A stretch of DNA of 64,000 nucleotides from Microbacterium aerolatum (GCF_007988825.1 NZ_BJUW01000012.1:1-64000), one strand, 5' to 3'. Positions 42,125 through 54,296 are shown, counted from the first letter of the stretch. The notes: generated by a model not told the origin, from the letters alone. Program-made: numbers and translations.

Positions 42125-42498
42125 CCGATCTCAGCGCTCTCAAGTACACCGACGAGCACGAATGGCTCGCCGTCGACGGCACCACCGCGACTGTCGGCAT
42201 CACCGACTACGCCGCTGACAAGCTCGGCGACGTCGTCTTCGTCGAACTGCCGGCCGTCGGCACCGAGATCACGGCGGGCTCCGTCGTCGGAGAGATCGAG
42301 TCGACCAAGTCGGTCGGCGAGCTCTACGCCCCGCTGGCCGGCACGGTCGTCGAGGTCAACGACGCGGTCGTGGACGACCCTTCGCTCGTGAACGCCGAGC
42401 CCTTCGAGGGCGGCTGGCTCATCAAGTTGACGATCGCCGACGGCGCCGCCGACGAGCTGCTCGACCGTGACGCGTACACCGCGCTGACGGAGGGTTGA
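42121..42498 (+). CDS. gcvH: Glycine cleavage H protein
   Basis: Lipoyl carrier that shuttles the aminomethyl group between GcvP and GcvT. 125 residues with the lipoylated Lys63 in [10 protein letters not shown], plus [10 protein letters not shown] and GDVVFVELP. The ATG overlaps the gcvT stop (ATGA), consistent with translational coupling. Confidence 0.98.
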   Translation: MTDLSALKYTDEHEWLAVDGTTATVGITDYAADKLGDVVFVELPAVGTEITAGSVVGEIESTKSVGELYAPLAGTVVEVNDAVVDDPSLVNAEPFEGGWLIKLTIADGAADELLDRDAYTALTEG

Positions 42499-42506
42499 TC
42501 GCCGTC

Positions 42507-45389
42507 GTGACCGCCTTCGCCGATCGCCACATCGGAACCACCGCCGAGACCCAGCGCATCATGCTCGAGGCGCTCGGGCTCGCCCCCGACGCCGATGACA
42601 TCAGTGCAATCGAGACGCTGATGCGCCAGGCGGTTCCGGGCTCCATCTACACCGACCCGACGTCGGATACGCGTATCCCGCATGCCGCCACCGAGGCTGA
42701 GGCGCTCGCCGAGCTGCGCGGCTTCGCGTCCCGCAACACGGTGAACACGCCGATGATCGGCCTGGGCTACTACGGCACGATCACCCCGAGCGTGATCCAG
42801 CGGAACGTGCTCGAGAATCCGTCCTGGTACACGGCCTACACGCCGTACCAGCCGGAGATCTCGCAGGGGCGCCTGGAGGCGCTGATCAACTTCCAGACCA
42901 TGGTCGCCGACCTCACCGGCCTCACGACCGCGAACGCGTCGATGCTCGACGAGTCCACCGCGGTCGCCGAAGGGATGCTGCTGGCGCGCCGCGCCTCGAA
43001 GTCGAAGTCTCCGGTCTTCGTGGTGGATGCCGACGCCTTCGCGCAGACCAAGGCGCTGCTCGCCACCCGCGCGGAGGCGCTGGGCATCGAGCTCGTCGAG
43101 CGCAACCTGTCCGGCGGTGAGCAGCTGCCCGACGAACTGTTCGGCGTGTTCGTGCAGTACCCCGCGGCATCCGGTCTCGTCTGGGATCCCAGCGCCGTCA
43201 TCGACGCAGCCCACGTCGCCGGCGGCCTCGCGGTCGTCGCCGCCGACCTGCTCGCGCTCACCCTGATCGCCTCGCCGGGCTCGCTCGGCGCCGACGTCGC
43301 GGTGGGCACGACTCAGCGCTTCGGCGTTCCGATGGCGTTCGGTGGCCCGCACGCCGGCTACATGGCCGTGCGTCAGGGGCTCGAGCGCCAGCTGCCCGGC
43401 CGCCTGGTCGGCGTCTCGGTGGATGCCGACGGCAAGCCGGCGTACCGACTGTCACTGCAGACGCGTGAACAGCACATCCGTCGCGAGAAGGCCACGTCGA
43501 ACATCTGTACCGCGCAGGTGCTGCTGGCCGTCATGGCGTCGATGTACGCGGTCTATCACGGCCCGGACGGGCTCGCGGGCATCGCTCGGAACGTGGCGTT
43601 GCGCGCGTCGATGCTGCGCGACTGGCTGGTGGAGGCGGGTGCGGACGTCGTGCACGAGGCGTTCTTCGACACCGTCGAGGTGCACGCAGCGGATGCCGCC
43701 GGCATCGTCGCCCGCGCGCACGACGAGTTCGGCATCCTGCTGCGCCTGACGGACGACGGCACGGTCGGCATCTCGGTGGACGAGACGACGGATTTCACCG
43801 CCTTGCACCGCGTCGCGCTGCTGTTCGGCGGCAAGGAGGAGCGTTCGTTCGGATTCCTCGGCGGCGGCTCCCACGGTGCCCTTCCGGCATCCCTCATCCG
43901 TAAGGACGAGTACCTCACGCACCCGGTGTTCCACGTGCACCGTTCGGAGACCGCCATGATGCGGTACCTGAAGGGCCTCGCCGACCGTGACTACGCGCTC
44001 GATCGCGGCATGATCCCGCTGGGCTCGTGCACCATGAAGCTCAACGCGGCCACCGAGATGGCATCCATCACCTGGCCGGAGTTCGCGCAGATCCACCCGT
44101 TCGCGCCGGAGTCCGACGTCGCCGGATACCTCGAGATGATCGACCAGCTCGAGGGCTGGCTGGCCGAGGTCACCGGATACGACGCGGTCTCGCTGCAGCC
44201 GAACGCCGGTTCGCAGGGCGAGCTCGCCGGGCTCCTCGCGATCCGCGGCTATCACCTCGCGAACGGCGACGAGCACCGCACCGTGTGCCTGATCCCGTCG
44301 TCCGCGCACGGCACCAACGCGGCATCCGCTGTCCTCGCCGGAATGAAGGTCGTCGTCGTCGCATGCGACGAACTCGGCAACGTCGACCTCGACGACCTGC
44401 GGGCGAAGATCGCCGCGCACGCCGACGAGATCGCGGCGCTGATGATCACCTACCCGTCCACGCACGGCGTGTACGAGCAGGATGTCGTCGAGATCACCTC
44501 CGCCGTGCACGAGGCCGGCGGTCAGGTGTACGTCGACGGCGCGAATCTCAACGCGCTGCTGGGCTTCGCCCGCTTCGGCGACCTCGGCGGCGACGTCTCG
44601 CATCTGAACCTGCACAAGACGTTCGCGATCCCGCACGGCGGCGGCGGGCCTGGCGTCGGCCCTGTCGCGGCGAAGGCCCACCTCGCGGAGCATCTGCCCT
44701 CGCACCCGCTCGCGCAGCGTGCGACGCACGCCGGCGGGTTCGAGTTCGCCGGTGGACCGGTGTCGGCTGCGCCGTACGGGTCGGCCGGCATCCTGCCGAT
44801 CTCGTGGTCGTACGTCCGCATGATGGGCGCGGAGGGGCTGCGGGATGCCACGGCCGCAGCCGTCCTGTCGGCGAACTACATCGCAGCCCGCCTGGGGGAG
44901 CACTACCCGGTGCTGTACGCGGGGGAGAACGGCCGGGTCGCGCACGAGTGCATCCTCGACCTGCGGCCGCTCAAGGAAGCCACCGGCATCACCGTCGACG
45001 ACGTCGCCAAGCGGCTGATCGACTACGGCTTCCACGCGCCGACCATGTCGTTCCCGGTTCCCGGGACGCTGATGGTGGAGCCGACCGAGTCGGAGGACCT
45101 GGGCGAGATCGACCGGTTCGTCGAGGCGATGGTCATGATCAAGGCCGAGGCGGATCGGGTCGCGTCGGGCGAATGGCCCGACGACGACAACCCGCTGGTG
45201 AACGCCCCGCACACGGCCGTCTCGCTCATCTCGGGGGAGTGGGGCCACGCGTACACGCGCGAGGATGCCGCGTATCCCGTGAAGTCGCTGGTCGCGACGA
45301 AGTACTGGCCGCCGGTGCGCCGGATCGACCAGGCCTACGGCGACCGCAACCTCGTCTGCGCCTGCCCGCCGATCGAGGCTTTCGCCTAG
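42507..45389 (+). CDS. gcvP: Glycine dehydrogenase (decarboxylating), P protein
   Basis: PLP enzyme that decarboxylates glycine and loads GcvH. 960 residues, the full-length single-chain form. FADRHIGTT begins the N-half ([19 protein letters not shown]), and the PLP lysine is Lys704 in [18 protein letters not shown]. Further marks: [22 protein letters not shown] and PTESED. GTG at 42507 is preferred; a TTG at 42495 overlaps the gcvH stop but lies too close to GGAGG. Confidence 0.96.
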   Translation: MTAFADRHIGTTAETQRIMLEALGLAPDADDISAIETLMRQAVPGSIYTDPTSDTRIPHAATEAEALAELRGFASRNTVNTPMIGLGYYGTITPSVIQRNVLENPSWYTAYTPYQPEISQGRLEALINFQTMVADLTGLTTANASMLDESTAVAEGMLLARRASKSKSPVFVVDADAFAQTKALLATRAEALGIELVERNLSGGEQLPDELFGVFVQYPAASGLVWDPSAVIDAAHVAGGLAVVAADLLALTLIASPGSLGADVAVGTTQRFGVPMAFGGPHAGYMAVRQGLERQLPGRLVGVSVDADGKPAYRLSLQTREQHIRREKATSNICTAQVLLAVMASMYAVYHGPDGLAGIARNVALRASMLRDWLVEAGADVVHEAFFDTVEVHAADAAGIVARAHDEFGILLRLTDDGTVGISVDETTDFTALHRVALLFGGKEERSFGFLGGGSHGALPASLIRKDEYLTHPVFHVHRSETAMMRYLKGLADRDYALDRGMIPLGSCTMKLNAATEMASITWPEFAQIHPFAPESDVAGYLEMIDQLEGWLAEVTGYDAVSLQPNAGSQGELAGLLAIRGYHLANGDEHRTVCLIPSSAHGTNAASAVLAGMKVVVVACDELGNVDLDDLRAKIAAHADEIAALMITYPSTHGVYEQDVVEITSAVHEAGGQVYVDGANLNALLGFARFGDLGGDVSHLNLHKTFAIPHGGGGPGVGPVAAKAHLAEHLPSHPLAQRATHAGGFEFAGGPVSAAPYGSAGILPISWSYVRMMGAEGLRDATAAAVLSANYIAARLGEHYPVLYAGENGRVAHECILDLRPLKEATGITVDDVAKRLIDYGFHAPTMSFPVPGTLMVEPTESEDLGEIDRFVEAMVMIKAEADRVASGEWPDDDNPLVNAPHTAVSLISGEWGHAYTREDAAYPVKSLVATKYWPPVRRIDQAYGDRNLVCACPPIEAFA

Positions 45390-45403
45390 GAGACTGCCCG
45401 TTC

Positions 45404-45440
45404 CGAGGTCCCCTGCTGCCCGCTGCAGCAGGGGACCTCG
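45404..45440 (+). terminator. Terminator of the gcv operon
   Basis: 16-bp stem CGAGGTCCCCTGCTGC (45404-45419) with 45425-45440 over a 5-nt loop, then TCGTTTC; 14 nt after the gcvP stop. Confidence 0.85.
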
Positions 45441-45530
45441 TCGTTTCGGCGGGATCTCGCGGCGGTTTCGCAAATATGGCGAGTCAGTAACGGTTCATTA
45501 ACGGAGCTGTCGCCACGTTGTAACGTCACG

Positions 45531-45536
45531 TAGCCT
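45531..45536 (+). promoter_or_regulatory. Possible -10 box TAGCCT for the peptide-binding lipoprotein gene
   Basis: TAGCCT lies 62 nt before the ATG at 45599, after a TAACG-rich AT-richer stretch (45485-45530). No clear -35. Confidence 0.4.
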
Positions 45537-45598
45537 CTGGTGTATCCGGTGCGTCCGAAGCCGACGCGCCCTGGACCTGTCCACAGGAGGACACAACA

Positions 45599-47224
45599 AT
45601 GAAGCGAAACAAGATCACCCTCGCCGGGGTGGGCCTGCTCTCGGCCAGCGCACTCATGCTGGCCGGTTGCGCCAGCGGTAACGACGACGCCGGTACCGGC
45701 GAGACCGAGGGTGACGCCACAGCGATCATCTCGGTGAACGGCTCGGAGCCGCAGAACCCGCTGATCCCGACCAATACCAACGAGGTCGGCGGCGGCAAGA
45801 TCCTCGACGCCATGTTCGCAGGGCTCATCGGCTACGCCGCAGACGGCTCGGTGTTCAACGACGTCGCCGAGGAGATCACGGTCGACGACCCGCAGAACCT
45901 CACGGTGAAGATCCGCGAAGGCCTGACCTTCACGGACGGTGAAGAGGTCACCGCAGACAACTTCATCAAGGCGTGGAACTACGGTGCACTCGCCTCGAAC
46001 GAGCAGCTCTCCAGCTACTTCTTCGAGGACATCGAGGGCTTCAGCTACGACGAGGACTCCGAACTCTCCGGCCTCGAAGAGGTCGACGAGTACACCTTCA
46101 CGATCGCGCTGAACAAGCCGGCGTCGGACTTCGCCCAGCGCCTGGGCTACTCGGCGTACTACCCGCTGCCTGACGTCGCCTTCGAGGACATCGCGGCCTT
46201 CGGCGAGAGCCCGATCGGCAACGGTCCCTACATGCTCGAGGGCGAGGGAGCCTGGCAGCACGATGTCGGGATCAACCTCGTCACGAACCCCGACTACGAC
46301 GGCCCGCGCACTCCCGCGAACGGCGGCCTGGACATCAAGTTCTATGCCTCGCAGGATGCCGCGTACGCAGACCTGCAGGCCGGCGAGCTCGATGTTCTCG
46401 ACGCCATCCCGGACTCCGCGTTCGAGACCTTCGAGTCCGACCTGGGCGACCGCGCGGTGAACCAGCCGTCAGCCGTCTTCCAGTCGTTCACGATCCCGGA
46501 GCGCCTCGAGCACTTCGGCGGCGAAGAGGGAAACCTGCGTCGTCAGGCCCTGTCCATGTCGATCAACCGTGAGGAGATCACCGACGTGATCTTCCAGGGC
46601 ACCCGTACCCCGGCCAGCGACTTCACCTCGCCGGTCATCGACGGCTGGTCCGACTCGCTCGAGGGCGCCGAGGTTCTGGCGTACGACCCCGAGAAGGCCA
46701 AGGAGCTGTGGGCAGAGGCTGACGCGATCAGCCCGTGGAGCGGCGAGTTCCAGATCGCTTACAACGCCGACGGCGGCCACCAGGCCTGGGTCGACGCGAC
46801 CGTGAACTCGATCAAGAACACGCTGGGCATCGACGCATCGGGCGCACCGTACCCGACGTTCGCAGAGCTCCGCGGCGAGGTCACCGACCGCGTGATCGAG
46901 ACCGCGTTCCGCACCGGCTGGCAGGCCGACTACCCGGGCCTGTACAACTTCCTCGGCCCGCTCTACGCGACCAACGCCGGCTCCAACGACGGTGACTACT
47001 CCAACCCCGAGTTCGACGAGCTGCTCTCGCAGGGCATCTCCGCCACTGACGCGGAAGAGGCCAACGGCCTGTTCCAGCAGGCTCAGGAGGTGCTGCTGCG
47101 GGACCTCCCGGCGACGCCGCTGTGGTACTCGAACGTCGTCGGCGGTTTCGGCGAGACGGTCGAGAACGTGGAGTTCGGCTGGAACTCGGTGCCGCTGTAC
47201 GAACAGATCACCAAGATCGGCTGA
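45599..47224 (+). CDS. Oligopeptide ABC transporter substrate-binding lipoprotein
   Basis: 541-residue SBP family 5 protein. Signal peptide with lipobox LMLAGC, lipidation at Cys24. Typical pieces: NPLIPTNTNEVGGG, KIREGLTFTDGEEVTADNF, GNGPYMLEGEG, RRQALSMSINREEITD, FRTGWQADYPG. It binds peptides outside the membrane and delivers them to the permease encoded downstream. GGAGG precedes the ATG. Separated from the permease genes by a strong hairpin, which fits higher expression of the binding protein. Confidence 0.95.
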   Translation: MKRNKITLAGVGLLSASALMLAGCASGNDDAGTGETEGDATAIISVNGSEPQNPLIPTNTNEVGGGKILDAMFAGLIGYAADGSVFNDVAEEITVDDPQNLTVKIREGLTFTDGEEVTADNFIKAWNYGALASNEQLSSYFFEDIEGFSYDEDSELSGLEEVDEYTFTIALNKPASDFAQRLGYSAYYPLPDVAFEDIAAFGESPIGNGPYMLEGEGAWQHDVGINLVTNPDYDGPRTPANGGLDIKFYASQDAAYADLQAGELDVLDAIPDSAFETFESDLGDRAVNQPSAVFQSFTIPERLEHFGGEEGNLRRQALSMSINREEITDVIFQGTRTPASDFTSPVIDGWSDSLEGAEVLAYDPEKAKELWAEADAISPWSGEFQIAYNADGGHQAWVDATVNSIKNTLGIDASGAPYPTFAELRGEVTDRVIETAFRTGWQADYPGLYNFLGPLYATNAGSNDGDYSNPEFDELLSQGISATDAEEANGLFQQAQEVLLRDLPATPLWYSNVVGGFGETVENVEFGWNSVPLYEQITKIG

Positions 47225-47232
47225 CACTGACA

Positions 47233-47270
47233 GGCGACGAGGCGGTGGTGAAGACCACCGCCTCGTCGCC
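47233..47270 (+). terminator. Intercistronic hairpin between the binding-protein and permease genes
   Basis: Perfect 17-bp stem GGCGACGAGGCGGTGGT (47233-47249) with 47254-47270 and a GAAG loop; no T-run. Likely partial terminator or 3'-end stabiliser. Confidence 0.8.
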
Positions 47271-47302
47271 CTGTGCGTCCCCTACCCGAAGGGAGGTCGA
47301 GG

Positions 47303-48235
47303 GTGGCTCTTTACATCCTCAAGCGGATCTTGCAGGCGATTCCGGTGTTTTTCGGCGCCACCCTGCTGATCTATTTCATGGTCTTTGCGATGCCCGGCGA
47401 TCCGATCGCCGCGCTTTTCGGCGACCGCACGCCGAACCCGGCTCTGCTCGAGCGACTGCGTGAGCAGTATCATCTCGATCAGCCGTTCATCGTGCAGTAC
47501 TTCTACTACATCGCCGGCATCTTCCGGCTCGACTTCGGTATCAGCTTCTCCGGTCAGCCCGTGATCGAGATCCTGGCCCGTACGTTCCCCGTCACCCTGC
47601 GTCTGGCAGTGATGGCGATCGGCATCGCGTTCATCCTCGCCATCGTCATCGGTCTGTTCTCGGCACTCGGTAAGGGCGGCATCTTCGACAACTCGATGCT
47701 CGTCATCGCGCTCATCTTCGTAGCCGTGCCGATCTTCGTGCTCGCGTTCCTCGCGCAGTACTTCCTCGCCGTGCAACTGGGCTGGTTCAGACCGACAGTC
47801 GGTGCGCGCAATGACTGGGGTGATCTCTGGCTGCCCGCCATAGTGCTCGGGTTCAGCGTGTACGCGACGAGCATGCGCCTCACCCGCAGCTCCACGATCG
47901 AGACGCTCAATCAGGACTGGGTTCGCACCGCCTACAGCAAGGGGCTGCCGCGCGAGCGGGTCATCCCCGTGCACGTGCTGCGCAACTCGCTGATCCCGAT
48001 GGTCACCGACCTCGGTACCGTGTTCGGCATCCTGATGGTGGGTGCGACCGTCACCGAGGGAATCTTCAACGTTCCCGGCGTCGGCAACACCTTGTATCAG
48101 GCGATCATCCGCGGTGAGAACCCCACCGTCGTGTCGTTCGTGACAGTGTTCGTCGTCGTCTACGTGTTCATCAACATCGTCGTGGACCTGTTCTACGGCC
48201 TGCTCGACCCGAGGATCCGTTATGTCTCGTCCTGA
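47303..48235 (+). CDS. Oligopeptide ABC transporter permease (OppB-like)
   Basis: 310-residue inner-membrane permease with six helices. N-terminal LYILKRILQAIPVFFGATLLIY, PGDPIAAL, and the EAA loop around TAYSKGLPRERVIPVHVLRNSLIP. GTG at 47303 is preceded by AAGGGAGG at 6 nt. Overlaps the next gene by 14 nt. Confidence 0.95.
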   Translation: MALYILKRILQAIPVFFGATLLIYFMVFAMPGDPIAALFGDRTPNPALLERLREQYHLDQPFIVQYFYYIAGIFRLDFGISFSGQPVIEILARTFPVTLRLAVMAIGIAFILAIVIGLFSALGKGGIFDNSMLVIALIFVAVPIFVLAFLAQYFLAVQLGWFRPTVGARNDWGDLWLPAIVLGFSVYATSMRLTRSSTIETLNQDWVRTAYSKGLPRERVIPVHVLRNSLIPMVTDLGTVFGILMVGATVTEGIFNVPGVGNTLYQAIIRGENPTVVSFVTVFVVVYVFINIVVDLFYGLLDPRIRYVSS

Positions 48236-49166
48236 CGCGCACGTGGAGCACTATGTCGCCCCCGTCGACACCACTTCGGTGCCGGTCGACGTCGTTCGCA
48301 TCGATGCCAAGCGCAGTAACCTCTGGCTGGATGCCTGGCGCGACCTGCGTCACCGTCCGCTGTTCTGGATCTCGACGGCGTTCGTGCTGCTCGTGGTCAT
48401 CGTGTCGCTGTGGCCGGGTCTGTTCACGAACGTGGCCCCGAACAACGGCTGCTCGCTCGCGAACAGCAACGGCGGACCCGAGGGCGGTCATCCGCTCGGA
48501 TTCACCCGCCAGGGCTGCGATGTGTACTCGCGCATCATCTGGGGCACTCGCACCTCGGTCATCGTGGGCGTGCTCGCCACGCTCATCAGCACGATCATCG
48601 GTATGGTCATGGGCGCCTTCGCGGGCTTCTACGGCGGATGGCTCGACTCGCTGCTGTCGCGCGTCGGTGACATCTTCTTCACCATTCCGTACATCATCGC
48701 CGCCATCGTCGTGATGTCGGTGATGCCGGTGCGCAACGAGATCGTCCTGGCCTTCGCCATCGGCGGGTTCGCCTGGGCATCGACGGCGAGGATCATGCGC
48801 GCCGAGGTACTGCGCGTCAAACAGGCGGACTTCGTGATGGGGGCGGAGGCCGTCGGCCTCTCGCGGTTCCGCACGCTGATCTCGCACGTCCTGCCGAACG
48901 CAATGGCGCCCGTTATCGTCGTCGCGACCCTCAGCCTCGCGGCTGCGATCGTCGCGGAGTCGGTGCTGTCGTTCCTCGGCGTCGGGCTCGGCGGCAGCAC
49001 CATGTCGTGGGGCAATGACATCAGCCAGGCGCAGACCAGCATCCGCACGGCGCCGATGGCGCTGTTCTGGCCGTCACTGGCGCTCACGCTCACCGTGCTG
49101 GCATTCATCACTCTCGGCGAGCTTCTGCGCGACGCCGTCGATCCGAAGGCGAGGGCACAGCGATGA
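48222..49166 (+). CDS. Oligopeptide ABC transporter permease (OppC-like)
   Basis: 314-residue permease with six helices and an N-terminal cytoplasmic tail. A periplasmic loop (NNGCSLANSNGGPEGGHPLG) follows helix 1; the EAA motif is in GAEAVGLSRFRTLISHVLPNAMAP. C-terminal FITLGELLRDAVDPK. Overlaps its neighbours on both sides, so tightly co-translated with the rest of the transporter. Confidence 0.95.
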   Translation: MSRPDAHVEHYVAPVDTTSVPVDVVRIDAKRSNLWLDAWRDLRHRPLFWISTAFVLLVVIVSLWPGLFTNVAPNNGCSLANSNGGPEGGHPLGFTRQGCDVYSRIIWGTRTSVIVGVLATLISTIIGMVMGAFAGFYGGWLDSLLSRVGDIFFTIPYIIAAIVVMSVMPVRNEIVLAFAIGGFAWASTARIMRAEVLRVKQADFVMGAEAVGLSRFRTLISHVLPNAMAPVIVVATLSLAAAIVAESVLSFLGVGLGGSTMSWGNDISQAQTSIRTAPMALFWPSLALTLTVLAFITLGELLRDAVDPKARAQR

Positions 49167-50809
49167 GCGAACCGCTCCTCAGCATCCGCGACCTCAAGGT
49201 CGCCTTCCGCAGCGGCAAGAAGTCCCGCGAGGTTCTGCACGGCGTGAGCTTCGACATCCTCGAGGGTGAGACGCTGGCCATCGTCGGCGAATCGGGGTCG
49301 GGAAAGTCGACGACCGCTGCGGCGATCATCGACCTGCTCCCCGGAACCGGAACCGTGACGGACGGAAGCATCACTCTCGGCGGCAAGGAGCTCACCAAGG
49401 CCAGCCGCCGAGAGATGGAGCGGATCCGCGGCCGCGAGATCGGCTACGTGCCGCAGGATCCGATGTCGAACCTCAACCCGGTCTGGTCGATCGGCTTCCA
49501 GGTCAAGGAGGCCGTGCGGGCGAATGGGCTCGCGCAGGGGCGCAAGGAGATCCACGACCGTGCCGTCGAGGTTCTCGTCCAGGCCGGTCTCAGTGACGCG
49601 GCCCGGCGCATGCACCAGTTCCCGCACCAGTTCTCCGGCGGGATGCGCCAGCGCGCGCTGATTGGAATCGGTCTGGCCGCGGATCCGAAGCTGCTGATCG
49701 CGGACGAGCCCACCAGCGCGCTGGACGTCACGGTGCAGCGCGTGATCCTCGATCACCTCGCGACGCTGACCAGCGAGCGGGGCACCTCGGTTCTGCTGAT
49801 CACGCACGACCTCGGCCTCGCGGCTGAGCGCGCCGACCGCATCCTGGTGATGAACCAGGGCGAGATCGTCGAGGCGGGAGCCAGTGCCGAGATCCTCACC
49901 AATCCCCGGCATCCGTACACGCAGCGTCTCGTCGCGGCCGCCCCGAGCCTGGCTTCCAAGCGCATCGGAATCACGGCAGCAGCCGGCGAGACGCCGGCGG
50001 AGACGGCACCTGCGGTGGTCGAGGTGCGCGAGCTCGTGAAGGACTTCTCGATCCGCACCGGAGGGCTCCGTCACGAGCAGTTCCGCGCGGTCGACGACGT
50101 CTCGTTCACGATCCCGCGCGGCAAGACTCTGGCGCTGGTCGGCGAGTCCGGTTCGGGCAAGTCGACCGTCGCGAAGATGCTGCTGCAGCTGGAGAAGCCC
50201 ACCGACGGTGAGATCCTCATCGACGGGATGCCGACCAGCACGATGTCGCGCGCGGACGTGTTCAAGCTGCGTCGGCGCATGCAGCCGGTGTTCCAGGACC
50301 CGTACGGTTCGCTCGACCCGCTGCGCAGCATCGGCAGCCTCATCTCGGAGCCGCTGCACGTGCACGGCATCGGCAGCAAGGACGAGCAGCACAAGCGCTC
50401 GCTCGAGCTGCTCGAGCAGGTGGCGCTGCCGCAGGAGCTCGCGTGGCGGTACCCGAACGAGCTGTCCGGCGGACAGCGTCAGCGTGTCGCGATCGCGCGC
50501 GCTCTCGCGCTGAAGCCCGACATCGTGGTGCTGGACGAGGCGGTCTCCGCCCTCGACGTGCTGGTTCAGGATCAGATCCTCAACCTGCTCGCCGACCTGC
50601 AGCGCGACCTCGGCCTGACGTACCTGTTCATCACGCACGACCTCGCGGTCGTCCGCGTCGCCGCGGATCTCGTGTGCGTGATGGAGAAGGGCCGGATCGT
50701 CGAGCAGGGCACGGTGGACGACATCTTCAGCAACCCGCAGGAGGAGTACACCCGGCGACTGCTGGAGGCGATCCCCGGAGCGTCGCTGCCGACGGGCGGC
50801 GTCGGCTGA
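49163..50809 (+). CDS. Oligopeptide ABC transporter ATPase, fused OppD-OppF
   Basis: 548-residue protein with two complete ATPase domains. Domain 1 (about 5-265): Walker A GESGSGKST, signature FSGGMRQR, Walker B LLIADEPTSALD. Domain 2 (about 290-540): GESGSGKST again, signature LSGGQRQR, Walker B IVVLDEAVSALD (Ala-Val replacing Pro-Thr). Such fusions replace separate oppD and oppF in actinobacteria. ATGA overlap with the permease gene. Confidence 0.96.
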   Translation: MSEPLLSIRDLKVAFRSGKKSREVLHGVSFDILEGETLAIVGESGSGKSTTAAAIIDLLPGTGTVTDGSITLGGKELTKASRREMERIRGREIGYVPQDPMSNLNPVWSIGFQVKEAVRANGLAQGRKEIHDRAVEVLVQAGLSDAARRMHQFPHQFSGGMRQRALIGIGLAADPKLLIADEPTSALDVTVQRVILDHLATLTSERGTSVLLITHDLGLAAERADRILVMNQGEIVEAGASAEILTNPRHPYTQRLVAAAPSLASKRIGITAAAGETPAETAPAVVEVRELVKDFSIRTGGLRHEQFRAVDDVSFTIPRGKTLALVGESGSGKSTVAKMLLQLEKPTDGEILIDGMPTSTMSRADVFKLRRRMQPVFQDPYGSLDPLRSIGSLISEPLHVHGIGSKDEQHKRSLELLEQVALPQELAWRYPNELSGGQRQRVAIARALALKPDIVVLDEAVSALDVLVQDQILNLLADLQRDLGLTYLFITHDLAVVRVAADLVCVMEKGRIVEQGTVDDIFSNPQEEYTRRLLEAIPGASLPTGGVG

Positions 50810-51360
50810 TGGCAGGAGCCCGGCCGCCGCGGATCTTCCGGATCACCGGGGCGGCGGGGCTGCTGGTCATCTGCGCCATCGGCACGGTCGCGCTGCTGAT
50901 CGAGGCGGCGGTGCGCTCGGGCGTCGGCAACATGCTGTTGCTGGCGCCCTGGCCGCTGCTCGTGCTGTGGGCGGTCTACGTCGTGGGCATCGCCTCGGAC
51001 ATCCGCGCCGATGTCACCGGCGTGCAGGTGCAGAACCTGCTGCGTCGCACCTGGGTGCCATGGTCGCGGGTGAAGCGCATCACGATGCGCTGGCAGATCG
51101 AGTTGGCCCTCGATGACGGGCGCGTCGTGCGCTGCTTCGGCGGCCCCGGCCGCTCCCGGCCGCGCCGGATCGGCCCCGACCGGACCCGCGAGGACGGCAA
51201 CGGTGACGCTGCGGACGGCATCGCGAAACTGCAGCGTCTGCGTCTGGAGGCGGAGTCCGCCCCGGATGCCGTCGTGACCAGGTCCTGGGACTGGGCGTCG
51301 CTCGCGGCTCTCGGCGTGCTCGCCGTATGGGCCGCCACCGCGATCCTCCTCACGCTCTGA
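50809..51360 (+). CDS. PH-domain membrane protein
   Basis: 183 residues: two membrane helices (about 13-33 and 43-61), a bacterial PH domain (TGVQVQNLLRRTWVPWSRVKRI), then a third helix at the C-terminus (about 161-180). Role unknown; possibly membrane organisation. It overlaps the oppDF stop by one base (TGATG), so it is on the same transcript, although a link with peptide uptake is not evident. Confidence 0.85.
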   Translation: MAGARPPRIFRITGAAGLLVICAIGTVALLIEAAVRSGVGNMLLLAPWPLLVLWAVYVVGIASDIRADVTGVQVQNLLRRTWVPWSRVKRITMRWQIELALDDGRVVRCFGGPGRSRPRRIGPDRTREDGNGDAADGIAKLQRLRLEAESAPDAVVTRSWDWASLAALGVLAVWAATAILLTL

Positions 51361-51389
51361 CCCCGGCCCCGCCCCGCCAACCAACCCTG

Positions 51390-51456
51390 CGAGATTGCAT
51401 TCCGCGGCCGAAACCGCCGGAATTGCGCGCGATCTCAGCCGCGGAATGCAATCTCG
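51390..51456. repeat. PAL element, copy B (19-bp inverted repeat with conserved loop)
   Basis: Perfect 19-bp arms (51390-51408 and 51438-51456; CGAGATTGCATTCCGCGGC) and a 29-nt loop. It aligns in arms and loop with the reverse of copy A at 3493-3563. Lies between the convergent PH-domain and CPBP genes. Confidence 0.88.
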
Positions 51457-51472
51457 GAGTCAGGGGAGGGCG

Positions 51473-52258
51473 CTAGGGGAGAAGCGGGGCGACCAGCGGG
51501 TACCCCACGAAGGCCGCGGCGTCGATGAGGAAGTGCGCCACCAGGAAGGGCAGCAAGCGCCCGCCGCGGGCGAACAGCCAGCCGAACAGCAGTCCCATCG
51601 CGAGGTTGCCGATGAACGCGCCCGGTCCCTGGTACAGGTGGTAGCTCGCGCGCAGCACGGAGGTCGCGATGATGATCGGCCACATTCCCCAGCCGAGCTG
51701 GCGCAGTCGGAAGAACAGATAGCCGAGGACGACGAACTCCTCCATGATCGAGGCGCGTGCGGCCGAGAGAAGCAGGATCGGCACCGTCCACCAGTGCGCA
51801 TCGAGTCCACCGGGATCGACGGCGACGAAGAGCCCCAGCATCCGGCCGCCGACGTAGAGCGCGAGCCCAGGGATGCCGATGGCGAGGACGAGCAGGATGC
51901 CGTGGCCGACGTCCCGGCCGACGCGCGTGCCGTCCAGCCCGAGCCGGCCCAGGTGCGGGCGGGCGTTCTGCCACAGCAGGAAGCAGACCAGCAGCACCGG
52001 CACGATCGAGAAGCCGATCCCGAGCACCTGATAGATGAGATCGAACACCTCGCGGTCGCTGCGCGACGGGTTGAGGGTCGTCGTCTGATCGGCGAGAGGC
52101 GTGACGTCGGTCAGCCGGTAGGCGAGCTGGACGATCGAGTAGATCGCCGATTCACCGAGCCCCAGAGCGAGCACGATCGCGATCTCCCACCAGATCCGCC
52201 CGCGGGACGGTGCGGAGGTGGAGGAAACCGTCGGTCCCTGAGCTCGTCGAAGGGTCAC
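51473..52258 (-). CDS. CPBP-family intramembrane protease
   Basis: 261-residue polytopic protein of the CPBP (Abi/Rce1) family. Motif 1 SIMEEFVVLGYLFFR (Glu-Glu, Arg), motif 2 ASYHLYQG (His), motif 3 VAHFLID (His): the expected glutamic-protease set. Around eight helices. The only in-frame start is GTG at 52258, so the first nine codons (VTLRRAQGP) overlap a short dispersed repeat at 52232-52256. Substrate unknown. Confidence 0.9.
   Translation of the reverse strand: MTLRRAQGPTVSSTSAPSRGRIWWEIAIVLALGLGESAIYSIVQLAYRLTDVTPLADQTTTLNPSRSDREVFDLIYQVLGIGFSIVPVLLVCFLLWQNARPHLGRLGLDGTRVGRDVGHGILLVLAIGIPGLALYVGGRMLGLFVAVDPGGLDAHWWTVPILLLSAARASIMEEFVVLGYLFFRLRQLGWGMWPIIIATSVLRASYHLYQGPGAFIGNLAMGLLFGWLFARGGRLLPFLVAHFLIDAAAFVGYPLVAPLLP
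52232..52256. repeat. Short dispersed repeat (R2 type) at the CPBP gene start
   Basis: CGGTCCCTGAGCTCGTCGAA then GGGTC. I recognise GGTCCCTGAGC-x-TGTCGAAGGG as a short sequence common across actinobacterial genomes; only one copy is in this window, so the assignment rests on memory. Confidence 0.5.
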
Positions 52259-52317
52259 AGCCCGATGTTACGGGAGCGTTCATATACCTGCTCGGCGGCT
52301 GGGCAGCGTGCGTGCGA

Positions 52318-52323
52318 TATCCT
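52318..52323 (+). promoter_or_regulatory. -10 box TATCCT for typA
   Basis: TATCCT lies 49 nt before the typA ATG; no good -35 seen. Confidence 0.5.
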
Positions 52324-52372
52324 GTACCGTCGGCATCCCGGCTCATCCCAACATCCCTTTTAGGAAACCTGC

Positions 52373-54283
<1,911 letters not shown>

Positions 54284-54296
54284 CACCCTCTTTCGT

